Position numbers and translations under genes: made by a program. A DNA stretch of 24,464 nt from IMG/VR virus record IMGVR_UViG_3300023281_000031, positions 1 through 24,464 of that record. One strand, 5' to 3'. Source of the stretch: a virus. The notes under the pieces are model-generated. The model had not been told where the DNA came from. It saw only the letters and a program-made list of their open reading frames with translations, and made no database searches. Shown here one piece after another: positions 14,791-23,624 of the stretch. Position 1 is the stretch's first letter. Each line of letters begins with the position of its first letter.

Positions 14791-16239
14791 TTATGCTTCG
14801 AACAAGAAGAAGTTATTCGCTCCCAAGGTGCAAACAGCACGCTCAGAGAGGAAGTTCACTTCCATTGCGTCGAGAGAGCTAGTAGCGGCGCCACCAGCAG
14901 AACCAGTAATCCAAGTCTTGTAACGACGGTCTTCAGTTTCTGAAGCGCGGTACCGAACGTGAAGGAAAGGTCGCTTAGCGTTCTTACCTAGGATTTGGTC
15001 ATATACAGATGTAGAGCCAGCAGGAACCAACAAGCCGTTGATACGTCCTGAACCAGTTGCAGTAGGCAATCCACCACGCATAGTTGGGTCGTTCAAATAC
15101 TTCCAGTCAGACTTGTAGAAGTCATAACCACGACGGAATCCAGTGAATCCGAGGTTGAGGGCCATGTCCTTATCGTTGTCGAAGAGACCGTAAGAAGTAC
15201 CACCTGCTCCGTAAGAGTTCTGAGCAGCCAACATATCGTCGATATCAAAGCTAAACTGACGGTCAACGAAGATTACATTTTCTTCGATAGCGCCTTGCTT
15301 ATCCAATCGTGAGATGATAGTGTCAAAGTCAGCCAACGTAGTTGGGTTACCTCCTCCGTATACATTACCTCGGTTGTTAACTACATAGAAGATACCTTCT
15401 GAACCAGCGCCAGTTGCACCAGCAGCAGCACCATTGCCCAACAAGGCATCAGCACCTCCGCCTTGTACAGCAGGTACAGCTTCAATCATAGCAGTCTCCA
15501 AGTAGTCGTCGAAACGAAGACGTGTCTCATGCTCTGACTTCATATACCATAGGTATCCGTTAGCTCCGTTCTCGGTTTGAATCTCAACCCACCCGATTTG
15601 AGCCATGTCAGAACCAGAGACAGCGTACTTGTCCTTGATGATGATTGGCTTATTCTCGAAGAAGATATCGTCAGACTCTAAAGAACCCTCCATCCCAGAG
15701 GTTCCTTTCTTAAACTCAGAGCCATAGATGAATACAGTAAACTTATCACCAGCAGTTACAACTGGCCCAGTAGCCGTGTAATAGTTAGCTGTGAATTGCT
15801 GATTAGTTGTATCTACACCGCTTACAACGGCTTTAAATAAACCAGGTGCTCCAGTAGTACGAGAAATAATTACGGTCTGTCCATTACGGAGAGCCATAGC
15901 ATTATTCGCGCTAAAAGGCGTTGGGTTAGCATTCGTTGCAGGAATTGTGTACACGTTAGTAGTAGCCGCTGCTGCTGCTGTTGCTGTTACTTCAGTATAC
16001 TTTACGTGGAGACGTCCTTGTTCTGCCCACTTGATAAGGTCAGAGTTAGAAGGCATCTCGGCTCCTACCATACGTAAGAAGCCAGAGATTGTACGATTAC
16101 CATATCGCTCGAATTCCTTCTCGTAAGTATCAGGGAGATACTGATTCAAGAAATCAAAGTTGGTAATGTAATTTGTTGCTGTGGGTACTTGCTGAGCGCT
16201 TGGCTGCAAGCCAAATCCTGGGTCTGTTTTAACTGCCAT
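14791..16239 (-). CDS. Major capsid protein (HK97-fold type, crAss-like)
   Basis: 482-aa protein in the expected place after scaffold and portal. The N-terminal arm (residues 1-50, with YLPDTYEKEFERYGNRTISG) leads to FLRMVGAEMPSNSDLIKWAE and an inserted beta region (80-170) that includes a five-alanine stretch. KGTSGMEGSLESDDIFFENK and a helical segment near residues 215-260 follow. The C-terminal half has the pattern of an A-domain (GLFDNDKDMALNLGFTGFRR; DYRRYKTWITGSAGG-like segment near the end). Length fits crAss-like capsid proteins (about 480-500 aa). No protease gene or obvious cleaved N-terminal delta domain is seen, so scaffolding appears to be by the separate upstream protein. The leader is A-rich (AAAAAGAAAAA before ATG), fitting strong Bacteroidota translation without Shine-Dalgarno. 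Confidence 0.82.
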   Translation of the reverse strand: MAVKTDPGFGLQPSAQQVPTATNYITNFDFLNQYLPDTYEKEFERYGNRTISGFLRMVGAEMPSNSDLIKWAEQGRLHVKYTEVTATAAAAATTNVYTIPATNANPTPFSANNAMALRNGQTVIISRTTGAPGLFKAVVSGVDTTNQQFTANYYTATGPVVTAGDKFTVFIYGSEFKKGTSGMEGSLESDDIFFENKPIIIKDKYAVSGSDMAQIGWVEIQTENGANGYLWYMKSEHETRLRFDDYLETAMIEAVPAVQGGGADALLGNGAAAGATGAGSEGIFYVVNNRGNVYGGGNPTTLADFDTIISRLDKQGAIEENVIFVDRQFSFDIDDMLAAQNSYGAGGTSYGLFDNDKDMALNLGFTGFRRGYDFYKSDWKYLNDPTMRGGLPTATGSGRINGLLVPAGSTSVYDQILGKNAKRPFLHVRYRASETEDRRYKTWITGSAGGAATSSLDAMEVNFLSERAVCTLGANNFFLFEA

Positions 16240-16256
16240 TTTTTCTTTTTAAATAA

Positions 16257-17324
16257 TTAAGAAGTGCGTTTTACACTTCGAACTTTCAAGCCTCGCCCCG
16301 AATCTGGGTTGATAGCTTTAACACTAAACTCACCCTTCGATACCGCTTGAGGTGTGCTACGCTCAGACATATTGATATTCTTTGTCTTACGCATCACATC
16401 ATCCACGGCCTCTGATTTACCTTGCTCATAAAAGAACTTAGCAAATTTCTCTGGGTTCATCGCCACGGCCAAAGATTTGTGGTAACCCACAGCGTCATTA
16501 ACGAGGCCCTTGTCATCCACGAACTTGTTAATCCAAGCTTGCGGAGTGTCTTGCAACTTCCTTAACTCTGCCTTATCTCCAGGAGAAAATACATACGACT
16601 TGTCGTCTATAGCGAACTCAAAACCTTTGAACTCGTTGCCGAAAACCTCATCGGATTTCTGGCCAAACCACTCTGCCTTACGCGTCTGCTCCTCTTGAAA
16701 AGTCTTTGACTGTTCAACATACTGCTTATAGCTCTGATACTCTTCGCTGTCTTCTAGAGAAAGACTCCCGCTTGACTCAAGGGGAACCTTATATGCCTCC
16801 TTCTGTTCATTGAAGTGCTTCTTTGCCTTAGCAATAATTTTTTTCTTTGCGACCTTAGTCTTTTTGATAAAGTCTTCATCGTCTAACTCCTCGTCGTAAT
16901 CATACTCCTGCATTACAGAATCGATGTCCTCTTCATCTAACCCCTCCTCTGTAGCCATAAGGTATTCCTTTAGCATAGTGTTAGGGTCAACTGTATCTAC
17001 GTCTCTGTTAAGCTTAACAAAGTCTTCGATACCACGGCCTGTTTCTTTCTTGTACTTAAAGTACGCGGCTACATCCTCAGGTAACTCTTCCGATTGAGCA
17101 CGCTCCTGGTTGAGCTCATCTAACGAAGAGATATCTCGGCCATATCGCTTACCGATATAACTAAGGACATCCTCCTCTTTCAGTTCCTGCTCTACCACCG
17201 CTTCAGCCACTGGCTCGTCAGGGGTTTCATTCAAACTTTTCTCGTGCTTTTCGAGAAGTGCTGACTCTACCTCCTGTATTGATTTAGGCTCTACGTCGTC
17301 TAACGCCCGTACTTTAATTTCCAT
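16257..17324 (-). CDS. Scaffold-like head assembly protein
   Basis: 355-aa, strongly charged protein. Residues 1-155 are very acidic (for example EEDIDSVMQEYDYDEELDDE at 131-150). A lysine-rich helix follows at 155-180 (KTKVAKKKIIAKAKKHF), then helical segments (195-225, 286-312) and a basic end (GLKVRSVKRTS). This is the usual make-up of a phage scaffold: acidic helical body with a basic C-terminal capsid-binding end. It is placed between portal and capsid, 18 nt after the portal and 17 nt before the capsid gene. I see no Ser-His-Asp protease motif. Function is inferred from composition and position. Confidence 0.7.
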   Translation of the reverse strand: MEIKVRALDDVEPKSIQEVESALLEKHEKSLNETPDEPVAEAVVEQELKEEDVLSYIGKRYGRDISSLDELNQERAQSEELPEDVAAYFKYKKETGRGIEDFVKLNRDVDTVDPNTMLKEYLMATEEGLDEEDIDSVMQEYDYDEELDDEDFIKKTKVAKKKIIAKAKKHFNEQKEAYKVPLESSGSLSLEDSEEYQSYKQYVEQSKTFQEEQTRKAEWFGQKSDEVFGNEFKGFEFAIDDKSYVFSPGDKAELRKLQDTPQAWINKFVDDKGLVNDAVGYHKSLAVAMNPEKFAKFFYEQGKSEAVDDVMRKTKNINMSERSTPQAVSKGEFSVKAINPDSGRGLKVRSVKRTS

Positions 17325-17342
17325 TTGATTGAATTTAATTTT

Positions 17343-19778
17343 TTATCTCGGCTCGAATTCAGCTAGGTCAAACCCATCCAAGCTATCCTCGTTAGACTCA
17401 AATGTCTGTGGAGGTAAGTTATTCTTGCGTTGGTTAATTAACCGTGACTGCTCTGTGTTCTGTTGACTGATACGGTCGGACTTCGCTTGCTCCTTGTCGT
17501 TCTCACGTGTCTGCATTCCGTTTTCCATAATGCCCTTAAGCCGCATCTGATAGTTGAATTCCGTTTCCATAAGCTGAGCCTTAAGCTGAGCCTCGTTATT
17601 CATCTTCTCAATATCAAACGCTACCTCAGCCTGCTTAAGCTGCATCTTCCCTTGAATCTCTTGCTGATTTTTCTGCATAGCCATCTGACCAGCCATCTCC
17701 TGAGATTTCAATTGTTGCTGCGCCTGCATAGCTTGCTGCTGCATCTTCATCTTTTCTTCTCGTTCCTGCTTAGCGACACGCTTCATCTTAAGTAGCTGAT
17801 TAGCCATCTTAAGATTACGCAGCTCACGTATATCAATAGCATCCTCTAAATTGATATCACTTTTAGACAGGGCCATCTGGATGTTTTGCTCCAGCATAGC
17901 TTTCTGCTCTTCATCAGGAGCTACTTCAATAAATATACCAAAGTCATATATGTATAGCTCCTTAATATCCTCTAGGATACTGACGTTATACTTACCAATC
18001 TGGTTAATAAACTGTTCCTTAAAGTCTGCGTACTCTAATATATCAGATATACGATACGTCAATCCCTCCGCTAAAGACCTATAGATATAAAGGCCCGCGT
18101 CTAGGATGTGTCGCGTAGCTGTATTAGAGTTTAAAGCGGCTAACTTCTGCACGCCCACTAAAGAGTATGGGTCAGGAGTGGAGCCGTCACGCGCTTCGTT
18201 AAGTCCCGTGACATCACGAATCATCTGCATATAGTGATTCATATTCTGAATCAACATCTGAGCTTTGTTGGCACCAGAACTAGAGTTCAACTGGGTGATT
18301 GGTACCTTACCTTGGTTGTAATCTCCGTCCTGCGTATAGCTACGGCCTACAACACTACCCGTCTGGAAGTAAAGACGCAAGGCATCCTCTGGGTTATAGG
18401 CATTACCTGTACCTAGGTCCACTTCATTAAGTCCGTCGGCATCTATATACACGCCATCAGGAACGGTACGTGAGATAACCTGCTGCAACTTCAGGTGTGT
18501 AATCTGTATGAGGTCCGCAAAAGGAATCATACGACGAGTAAGAGACTCGATAACACCCTTATACATACGTGGTGCAACAGCTACATAGTTAGGAAGAGCG
18601 TGCTGACTAGCTGATTTAGGGCGTACCATATTCTCAGCTACCTCCCACTTAAGTAGGATGTTAGTACCCATAACCATAACGCCATCATACCACACGTCAA
18701 TAGTCTTCTCTATCTTCTCGAAGTTCCCTTCCTCCATCATATCGGTAGGGGGATTGAATTCATCGGTCTTCTCAATCATACGAGAGCCGTCATTCTCTAA
18801 CAACTTCTTCTTATAGACAATCTTCTTAGTTGTCTTATAATTGAAGTACATCAAGGTCGTGCTATCTCGATAGAAAATATCGTTGTCATAGTACTGAGCT
18901 ACATTATAGTAATCGTACCAGCTCTGTCCGTGCTTAGATATCTCCTCTAAATCTTCGTTGGTAAGGGTGGGGTCAATCTTCAGTAGCTCTATAATAGGAA
19001 CTGTCTTAATCTCACCCCAGTAGAAACAATCTTTAAAATGAGGGTTCTCGGTATAGCTATACACAACATTGGCGGGGTCTACGTAAGACACCTTTACTCC
19101 AGACCCCTTTAGGAACTCATGCTTAGCCACGCTAAGACCCAGCACCATCTGGTCATAGTCGAGCTGCTTACGTAAATCTCCGTAGTGATTCTCATCGAAG
19201 ATAGTATTGATAGCTTCCTCCTCTGCAATCTCAATAGCTGGCTTAAACTTAAGCTGCATATAGAGTTGTAGCTCCTCATCAGTCTCAGGAAGTTCATCGG
19301 GGTCCATTGTAAATGGATTAACCCCTGTCTTTTGTTGGATAGTCTGAAGCATAGGCTTCGCGGCCATCTGCCCCTGTATCATATTCTGATACTTACTGCG
19401 TCGGGAAAGTGATAACGCGTCCTGAGCATAAGCGTTTATCTTAAAGAGACGCTCGGACATACCATTAACTACGATATCAATAAACTTAGGCAGGATAGGG
19501 ACGGGTGTCCAGTCAAGGTTTAAATATGACAGGTCCCCATCAACAGCCAACTCGTTTTTATACTTAGCTACGGATTGCTCACCGCGTGCGTACAACCTTA
19601 AGCGGTTGAAGTCGCGCCACTGGTTATAAAACCTACACTGATTACCGTCCTTCTTGAACCACTCATACTGAATAGCCTGACCGATTTGTAGGCCAAATTC
19701 CTCCGTGGCTTTTTCAGCATCAGGTACGAATTGACTAGGGAAACCTGCCGCTGAAATATTTACTTTGACGTTCTTCAT
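17343..19778 (-). CDS. Portal protein
   Basis: 811-aa protein starting at an ATGA overlap with the terminase stop. Position, length and segments such as YNQWRDFNRLRLYARGEQSV, DYDQMVLGLSVAKHEFLKGS and a central region with VTGLNEARDGSTPDPYSLVG (the phage-portal-like motif before the crown) support the call. Crass-like portals are near this size. After the core, residues about 655-790 form a long Q/M/K-rich coiled coil (QQQAMQAQQQLKSQEMAGQM and onward) and an acidic tail ends in DLAEFEPR. The portal makes the dodecameric DNA gate in one capsid vertex, binds terminase and then the ring proteins. The assignment to the wider family is secure; subfamily is inferred. Confidence 0.85.
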   Translation of the reverse strand: MKNVKVNISAAGFPSQFVPDAEKATEEFGLQIGQAIQYEWFKKDGNQCRFYNQWRDFNRLRLYARGEQSVAKYKNELAVDGDLSYLNLDWTPVPILPKFIDIVVNGMSERLFKINAYAQDALSLSRRSKYQNMIQGQMAAKPMLQTIQQKTGVNPFTMDPDELPETDEELQLYMQLKFKPAIEIAEEEAINTIFDENHYGDLRKQLDYDQMVLGLSVAKHEFLKGSGVKVSYVDPANVVYSYTENPHFKDCFYWGEIKTVPIIELLKIDPTLTNEDLEEISKHGQSWYDYYNVAQYYDNDIFYRDSTTLMYFNYKTTKKIVYKKKLLENDGSRMIEKTDEFNPPTDMMEEGNFEKIEKTIDVWYDGVMVMGTNILLKWEVAENMVRPKSASQHALPNYVAVAPRMYKGVIESLTRRMIPFADLIQITHLKLQQVISRTVPDGVYIDADGLNEVDLGTGNAYNPEDALRLYFQTGSVVGRSYTQDGDYNQGKVPITQLNSSSGANKAQMLIQNMNHYMQMIRDVTGLNEARDGSTPDPYSLVGVQKLAALNSNTATRHILDAGLYIYRSLAEGLTYRISDILEYADFKEQFINQIGKYNVSILEDIKELYIYDFGIFIEVAPDEEQKAMLEQNIQMALSKSDINLEDAIDIRELRNLKMANQLLKMKRVAKQEREEKMKMQQQAMQAQQQLKSQEMAGQMAMQKNQQEIQGKMQLKQAEVAFDIEKMNNEAQLKAQLMETEFNYQMRLKGIMENGMQTRENDKEQAKSDRISQQNTEQSRLINQRKNNLPPQTFESNEDSLDGFDLAEFEPR

Positions 19779-22018
19779 GTAATAAGCTCACTCGTATTCC
19801 CAGAGTTACGATACCTCGCGAAGTTAAGACTAATTTTTTTTTCTTTCTGCTCAGGTGTATACAGGTGTTTTTGATTAGCCATGATAGCCAAACCTGAACT
19901 TATAGTAGCGTCAAAAGCAGTACGGTTACTGATGTCAAACTTAGCCCAGTCCTCTAGCGTTCTAACGAACGGCATAGAACCCATATCGTCAGGGTCCCTA
20001 AAGGTTCCCTCTATATCCATACCTATATACTTCTCGATATATGACTCGATAGCAGCGGCGTGAGCCTGCTTTACATCCTCCGAGGAGTTCGGTATACCAC
20101 CTAGCTCGCGCTCTGTCTTCGAGAGCTTGGTGTAGTGTTTGTCAGGGCGGTTCATACAGAACCCACGGTAGCCCCTGTTCTTAAAGTGGTATAGCAGCCT
20201 AGGTTTGTTGTTCTCTACAAGGATAGGCATACCATAAAACACGCAGGCCATAAGCACCTCTTCAAAAAATATCTCAGCCGTTTGAGGACGCGCCACATAC
20301 TCTAGGAAAAACTCATTAGTAGGCGCCTCATCCATATGAAACTTAGTCATGCCGTGCAGCGCCCCGTTAGAGCCGCCCCCACCCACAACGCCTGATATAT
20401 CATACGAGTCACAACCAAAGGAACCTAGGTGCTCGTTGCCCGCATACTTAACACCGTGCTTCTCAATCACCCTATTCTGCATACCCTTCTGCGGTGTCCA
20501 ACTTACGTTGAAGCGCCCACGTTTATCTGGGTAGAACACCACCTCGGTATCTTTAATGCCATCCTTCCACCGAAAGGAGCCTCTTGTTGTGTAGTGCTCC
20601 TTTACTAAAGAGTCTGCGTAATCTAACTGCTGGTATATTTTAGTCAGGTTGAACAGCGAAGATTTACTTTCGTCACGGAAAGCGTGAGACTCTGTCCTAG
20701 GGAACTGCCTATAGAATTCGTTAAGAGCATCGGGGTCATTCTTTAATGAACTTACCTCCGCCTCCCAATAATCAATAGCTCCGTTCTTAATCTTCTGGTT
20801 GTCAACCCCTAATACAGGTTCCGATGGCTTATGAAATACAGGGTGACCGAACCTATCAATGAATCCCTCCATGTTATATTCCATAGGAATAAACAAAGAG
20901 TACATACCACTAAGGGTTTGGCCGTTAGCATTACGTTTCTCTACGCTAGAGTCCTCGTATAACTTCTTAAAGTTAGAACCACCCTTGTTAAGGGCGTTAG
21001 AAGTGGACCCCATCATACACTTACCTATAATTCTGCTACCCAATCGAAGACAGGTCTTCGTTACCCTCCAGTTATTGAGGATGTTATTAGGTTTAATCCA
21101 TTTCCCGCTTTCGTCATGTACTAACAGCAGCAATTTCTCTCCGTCATAACTGTTATCGTCAGTGTTCTTCCAGTCTATGGTAGTATCGAGGCCGACTATA
21201 TCGTCGGTGCCCACCTCGTGCATATTCTTCTTGGTAATTTTAGACGCAGGAACACGAAACGCTAGCTCCGTCTTCGGTTTATCCATACCGTCCTGTATAG
21301 GTTTAAAGAAAAACGGTAAACGGTTGGCGATAGGCACCACCTTATCCGTAAACATCTTCTTCGCGTCACTACCCGTCTTAGAAAGCACCCCTACGCGGGC
21401 ATCTTTTGCTAATGTACCCGTGTTAACGCACTCCGAGGAGCCCATAAAGGAGAATCCAGAACGTCTAATCTTAAGGTACGAGATACCAAAGCATCGCTCG
21501 TCAGCTTTACAAGCTTCCCAGAAGATAAAGAAGATACGGTTAGCCTCCCTAAAGTCAGGATAACCAATATCAATACTCGTCCACTGGAGATACATATAGT
21601 GCGCCCCAGTGATATAGGTGGGTACTCCGTTATTTATAAACCAGTGACCCGACTCACGCTTATCGAACTCAGACTCTATATAGTCCACCCAGGTATCTTT
21701 AAACACAGCGGTCATATCGTTCCACTGGAAGATAGACTGGATTTTAGATAGCGGTTTAGGTAGCGGCTCCCTTACCCAATACTCATCACTGCGTTTAGGC
21801 TTACGTTCTATATCGGACGTACTTAAAGGCAGCGCAATATTAACACCTGATATATTAATTACATCACCGACCTTACCCGTCTTGGATATGACCACCATAT
21901 CATACTTCTCGTTGTACCCATAGACCCATGTACTAGCTTGGTTCTTTCGAGCCAACGCATTTTTAGGTACATGGTCGTGAAGGACGCGATGTAATTTATT
22001 TGGACCGTCGTTCTGCAA
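19775..22018 (-). CDS. terL: Terminase large subunit (DNA packaging ATPase-nuclease)
   Basis: 747-aa protein. The ATPase half has a deviant Walker A around residues 183-190 (KIRRSGFS) and Walker B at 295-303 (KLLLLVHDE, D302 E303). GSTSNALNKGGSNFKKLY (337-354) fits the coupling region. The RNase H-like nuclease half has acid residues at D537 (FGCDSYD), E602 (PILVENNK) and D703 (AFDATISS). It is therefore likely to be an active motor that cuts and packages DNA. The start lies 23 nt inside the preceding 93-aa gene, and the stop overlaps the portal start by 4 nt, giving a coupled terminase-portal pair. Length is at the upper end for terminases and close to crAss-like ones. A run of nine A near the 3' end (19834-19842) is noted separately. 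Confidence 0.9.
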   Translation of the reverse strand: MQNDGPNKLHRVLHDHVPKNALARKNQASTWVYGYNEKYDMVVISKTGKVGDVINISGVNIALPLSTSDIERKPKRSDEYWVREPLPKPLSKIQSIFQWNDMTAVFKDTWVDYIESEFDKRESGHWFINNGVPTYITGAHYMYLQWTSIDIGYPDFREANRIFFIFWEACKADERCFGISYLKIRRSGFSFMGSSECVNTGTLAKDARVGVLSKTGSDAKKMFTDKVVPIANRLPFFFKPIQDGMDKPKTELAFRVPASKITKKNMHEVGTDDIVGLDTTIDWKNTDDNSYDGEKLLLLVHDESGKWIKPNNILNNWRVTKTCLRLGSRIIGKCMMGSTSNALNKGGSNFKKLYEDSSVEKRNANGQTLSGMYSLFIPMEYNMEGFIDRFGHPVFHKPSEPVLGVDNQKIKNGAIDYWEAEVSSLKNDPDALNEFYRQFPRTESHAFRDESKSSLFNLTKIYQQLDYADSLVKEHYTTRGSFRWKDGIKDTEVVFYPDKRGRFNVSWTPQKGMQNRVIEKHGVKYAGNEHLGSFGCDSYDISGVVGGGGSNGALHGMTKFHMDEAPTNEFFLEYVARPQTAEIFFEEVLMACVFYGMPILVENNKPRLLYHFKNRGYRGFCMNRPDKHYTKLSKTERELGGIPNSSEDVKQAHAAAIESYIEKYIGMDIEGTFRDPDDMGSMPFVRTLEDWAKFDISNRTAFDATISSGLAIMANQKHLYTPEQKEKKISLNFARYRNSGNTSELIT

Positions 22019-22277
22019 ATCCTTGCTTGGTGTCTTCTCGTCCTGAGGTGGATACGCTTAAGTCTAACTGCTCCTGCTCAGAATCAATTTTATTTAATAT
22101 CTCGAACGCATCGAAGATAGCGAGCTTTTTGGTAGCAGCGGCATTCTTTAACCTATCAGCTGCCAGCTCGTCCTCCTCGTTGGGCTTTATAATATCCTCC
22201 TGGGCCACCTTGATGAGCTGCTCTACAGCTCGTCGTCCTGCGGCTATGATTCGAACCTTTAGTTCTTTAGACTCCAT
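21996..22277 (-). CDS. Small protein before terminase; candidate small terminase subunit
   Basis: 93-aa, charged, mainly helical protein (KVRIIAAGRRAVEQLIKVAQ, then DRLKNAAATKKLAIFDAFEI up to about residue 65) with a polar C-terminus. It overlaps the GroES-like gene by 11 nt and the terminase gene by 23 nt, so it is translated together with them. Position directly before terL is where a small terminase subunit is normally found, and short helical small subunits exist. No helix-turn-helix is clear, so the call rests on position; a host-modulating small protein is an alternative. Confidence 0.5.
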   Translation of the reverse strand: MESKELKVRIIAAGRRAVEQLIKVAQEDIIKPNEEDELAADRLKNAAATKKLAIFDAFEILNKIDSEQEQLDLSVSTSGREDTKQGFAERRSK

Positions 22278-22839
22278 CTAGTATGGTAGTTATCTGGTGG
22301 TCGTACATACGGTACATCTTCTGCCCATCCACGGTGAACTCGTATTCACTGTCTGGTTTAAAGGTCACCTTATCACCTACCCGCACGCCCATATTTATAA
22401 GCGCATCGTTAGGGTATCGCATAATACCTGTTAATGGCTCTTCTTTAAGGGGCTTCATAAGGAACCAATCCTCAGGAGCGACAGGCTGAACGAAGCAATA
22501 TCTATCGTGAGCGTGCCACTCACCGTCGTGACGGTACATATAGAACTGCTCTGTATCCACGAAGAAAAGGTCGTCACGGAAAAAACTCTTCCCGCTTTGC
22601 TGCCTGCCCTTCATGTCGTTATAGAACTTAAAGACGTTGTGGTGCACTAGGAGCGTGTCACCCACTTCTATAGGCCCTTCGTACCCTAACGGCAGCGCGA
22701 CAACCTCAGCCTCCCTTGTAGAGGACGTGTGGTCCTCCTCAGAGGTGCTAGTTATAATGTCCATACCCTCAATCTCTTTCGAGTTAGTGTATCGTTTCCC
22801 GTTAACGGGACGAGCAATAAAAGAAAATGGTGACCTCAC
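22267..22839 (-). CDS. GroES-like co-chaperonin with expanded central region
   Basis: 190-aa protein beginning with GTG that overlaps the upstream TAG (TAGTG). The N-terminal part follows the GroES layout: IARPV at 8-12, a polar loop DIITSTSEEDHTSSTREAE in the place of the mobile loop, VVALP (46-50) and VGDTLLVHHNVFK (59-71). The C-terminal part has the final GroES strands: VGDKVTFKPDSEYEF at 154-168, then VDGQKMYRMYDHQITTI (170-186). Between them are about 80 extra residues with aromatic and charged strands (FFVDTEQFYMYRHDGEWHAH). GroES is about 97 aa, so this one is nearly twice as long. Like T4 gp31, it may work with host GroEL to fold the capsid protein. A variant that has lost that job is also possible. 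Confidence 0.68.
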   Translation of the reverse strand: MRSPFSFIARPVNGKRYTNSKEIEGMDIITSTSEEDHTSSTREAEVVALPLGYEGPIEVGDTLLVHHNVFKFYNDMKGRQQSGKSFFRDDLFFVDTEQFYMYRHDGEWHAHDRYCFVQPVAPEDWFLMKPLKEEPLTGIMRYPNDALINMGVRVGDKVTFKPDSEYEFTVDGQKMYRMYDHQITTILDGV

Positions 22840-23066
22840 TAGTCAAAGTTAATGTCATATTCAATAGACATAGGCATTGTCTTCTTGAATTCCTTCCATA
22901 AATAAACTTTATTCCCTCGCTGTATCCATATCATAATAGACTCAGAGTCGTTGTTGTATGATATAAGGTGTATTTTATACGACCCGCCTAATATCTCTTG
23001 CCCCACTAAGTAGTGCATAGCACCGCCTTTATAGTCGGGACCTACAGAGATTTTACGGATAAGCAT
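22839..23066 (-). CDS. Small phage protein of unknown function (75 aa)
   Basis: 75-aa protein (MLIRKISVGPDYKGGAMHYL...) with alternating short strands: YKIHLISY, IMIWIQRG, VYLWKEFKK and a final MPMSIEYDINF. It is soluble, with no motif or signal. It starts 4 nt before the 182-aa gene's stop side (gap of 3 nt) and ends in a 1-nt overlap with the GTG start of the GroES-like gene. I associate the IRKISVGPDY and the final EYDINF pattern with small proteins next to co-chaperonin genes in related phages, but cannot name a function. Confidence 0.6.
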   Translation of the reverse strand: MLIRKISVGPDYKGGAMHYLVGQEILGGSYKIHLISYNNDSESIMIWIQRGNKVYLWKEFKKTMPMSIEYDINFD

Positions 23067-23069
23067 AGC

Positions 23070-23618
23070 TTAGATAGAGTGAACCACGAAGTTTACGTGC
23101 TTACAAACAACATCTGTAGCGGCGGTGTTTTTTATTCGAACCTTTAGCGATTGATTGTAGGATAAATTTGTAATACACGTCATAGTCAAAACAAAGTCGT
23201 CGCTCGAACCAGGAGCGGTTACGTCTTGTGTAGAGGCCACTACATCAACTCCATTATTAGATAATAGAGATGTGATAACATTGTTATTTCCAGCACTCAA
23301 CGTCATAGATACAGTTACTTGAGAAAGTAAAGTAGTTTCAGGCGTGTTGCTATTTGTTACCAAGTTGCTTGAAGCAGTGTACCCGTCAGCTAGCCCCTGA
23401 GAGAGCGACACGTTTAAATCGACATAGGTACCCACCTGCGAAATAGTCGTTGTGGCTACTGTATTTGAATAGGCGTCGATATAATAACTAGGCGCTGTCG
23501 CTGAAGACAACGAGTCCACTCTAATATTCTTGGTAGCGTTAGAGTCGTTAGCGTCGCTAACTACAATCAAGTCTGATGGACTAGGGGTGACGGTTCCGTA
23601 TGTACTAATCTTTGGCAT
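23070..23618 (-). CDS. Possible head-fibre/decoration protein (beta-rich, 182 aa)
   Basis: Residues 1-38 (MPKISTYGTVTPSPSDLIVV then SDANDSNATKNIRVDSL) form an N-terminal attachment-like segment used in various phage surface proteins. The remaining 140 residues are almost all strands rich in S, T, V and N, with a good fit to a single jelly-roll/TNF-like head (for example VSMTLSAGNNNVITSLLSNN; FVLTMTCITNLSYNQSLKVR). There are two Cys and no enzyme motif. In phicrAss001 a head fibre of comparable type attaches to the capsid; I infer a similar role here. The start ATG lies 6 nt after the holin-like gene's stop. Confidence 0.5.
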   Translation of the reverse strand: MPKISTYGTVTPSPSDLIVVSDANDSNATKNIRVDSLSSATAPSYYIDAYSNTVATTTISQVGTYVDLNVSLSQGLADGYTASSNLVTNSNTPETTLLSQVTVSMTLSAGNNNVITSLLSNNGVDVVASTQDVTAPGSSDDFVLTMTCITNLSYNQSLKVRIKNTAATDVVCKHVNFVVHSI

Positions 23619-23624
23619 ACGTTC

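Noticed and set aside
16261-16279. Inverted repeat GAAGTG / CACTTC at the end of the scaffold gene, before the capsid gene
   Set aside because: Six A/T-containing base pairs, a 7-nt loop and no T-run; it is within coding sequence and too weak to call a terminator.
16257-17324. Head maturation protease in place of scaffold
   Set aside because: No Ser-His or Asp/Glu protease motif can be seen and the acidic helical composition fits scaffold better.
19834-19842. Run of nine A (minus strand) near the end of terL as a slippage site
   Set aside because: A one-base insertion gives a frame that ends 16 codons into the portal gene, and a deletion stops at once. Neither product adds a domain, and the run lies in a lysine-rich tail, so chance is the simplest view.
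20859-21563. Two plus-strand open frames of 96 and 133 residues inside terL
   Set aside because: They are antisense to conserved terminase motifs, with no start context; chance frames.
22000-22281. 93-residue plus-strand open frame matching the length of the minus-strand candidate small terminase
   Set aside because: It is the exact antisense of that gene (Ser/Ala/Phe-rich product). The minus-strand frame fits the overlapping gene chain.
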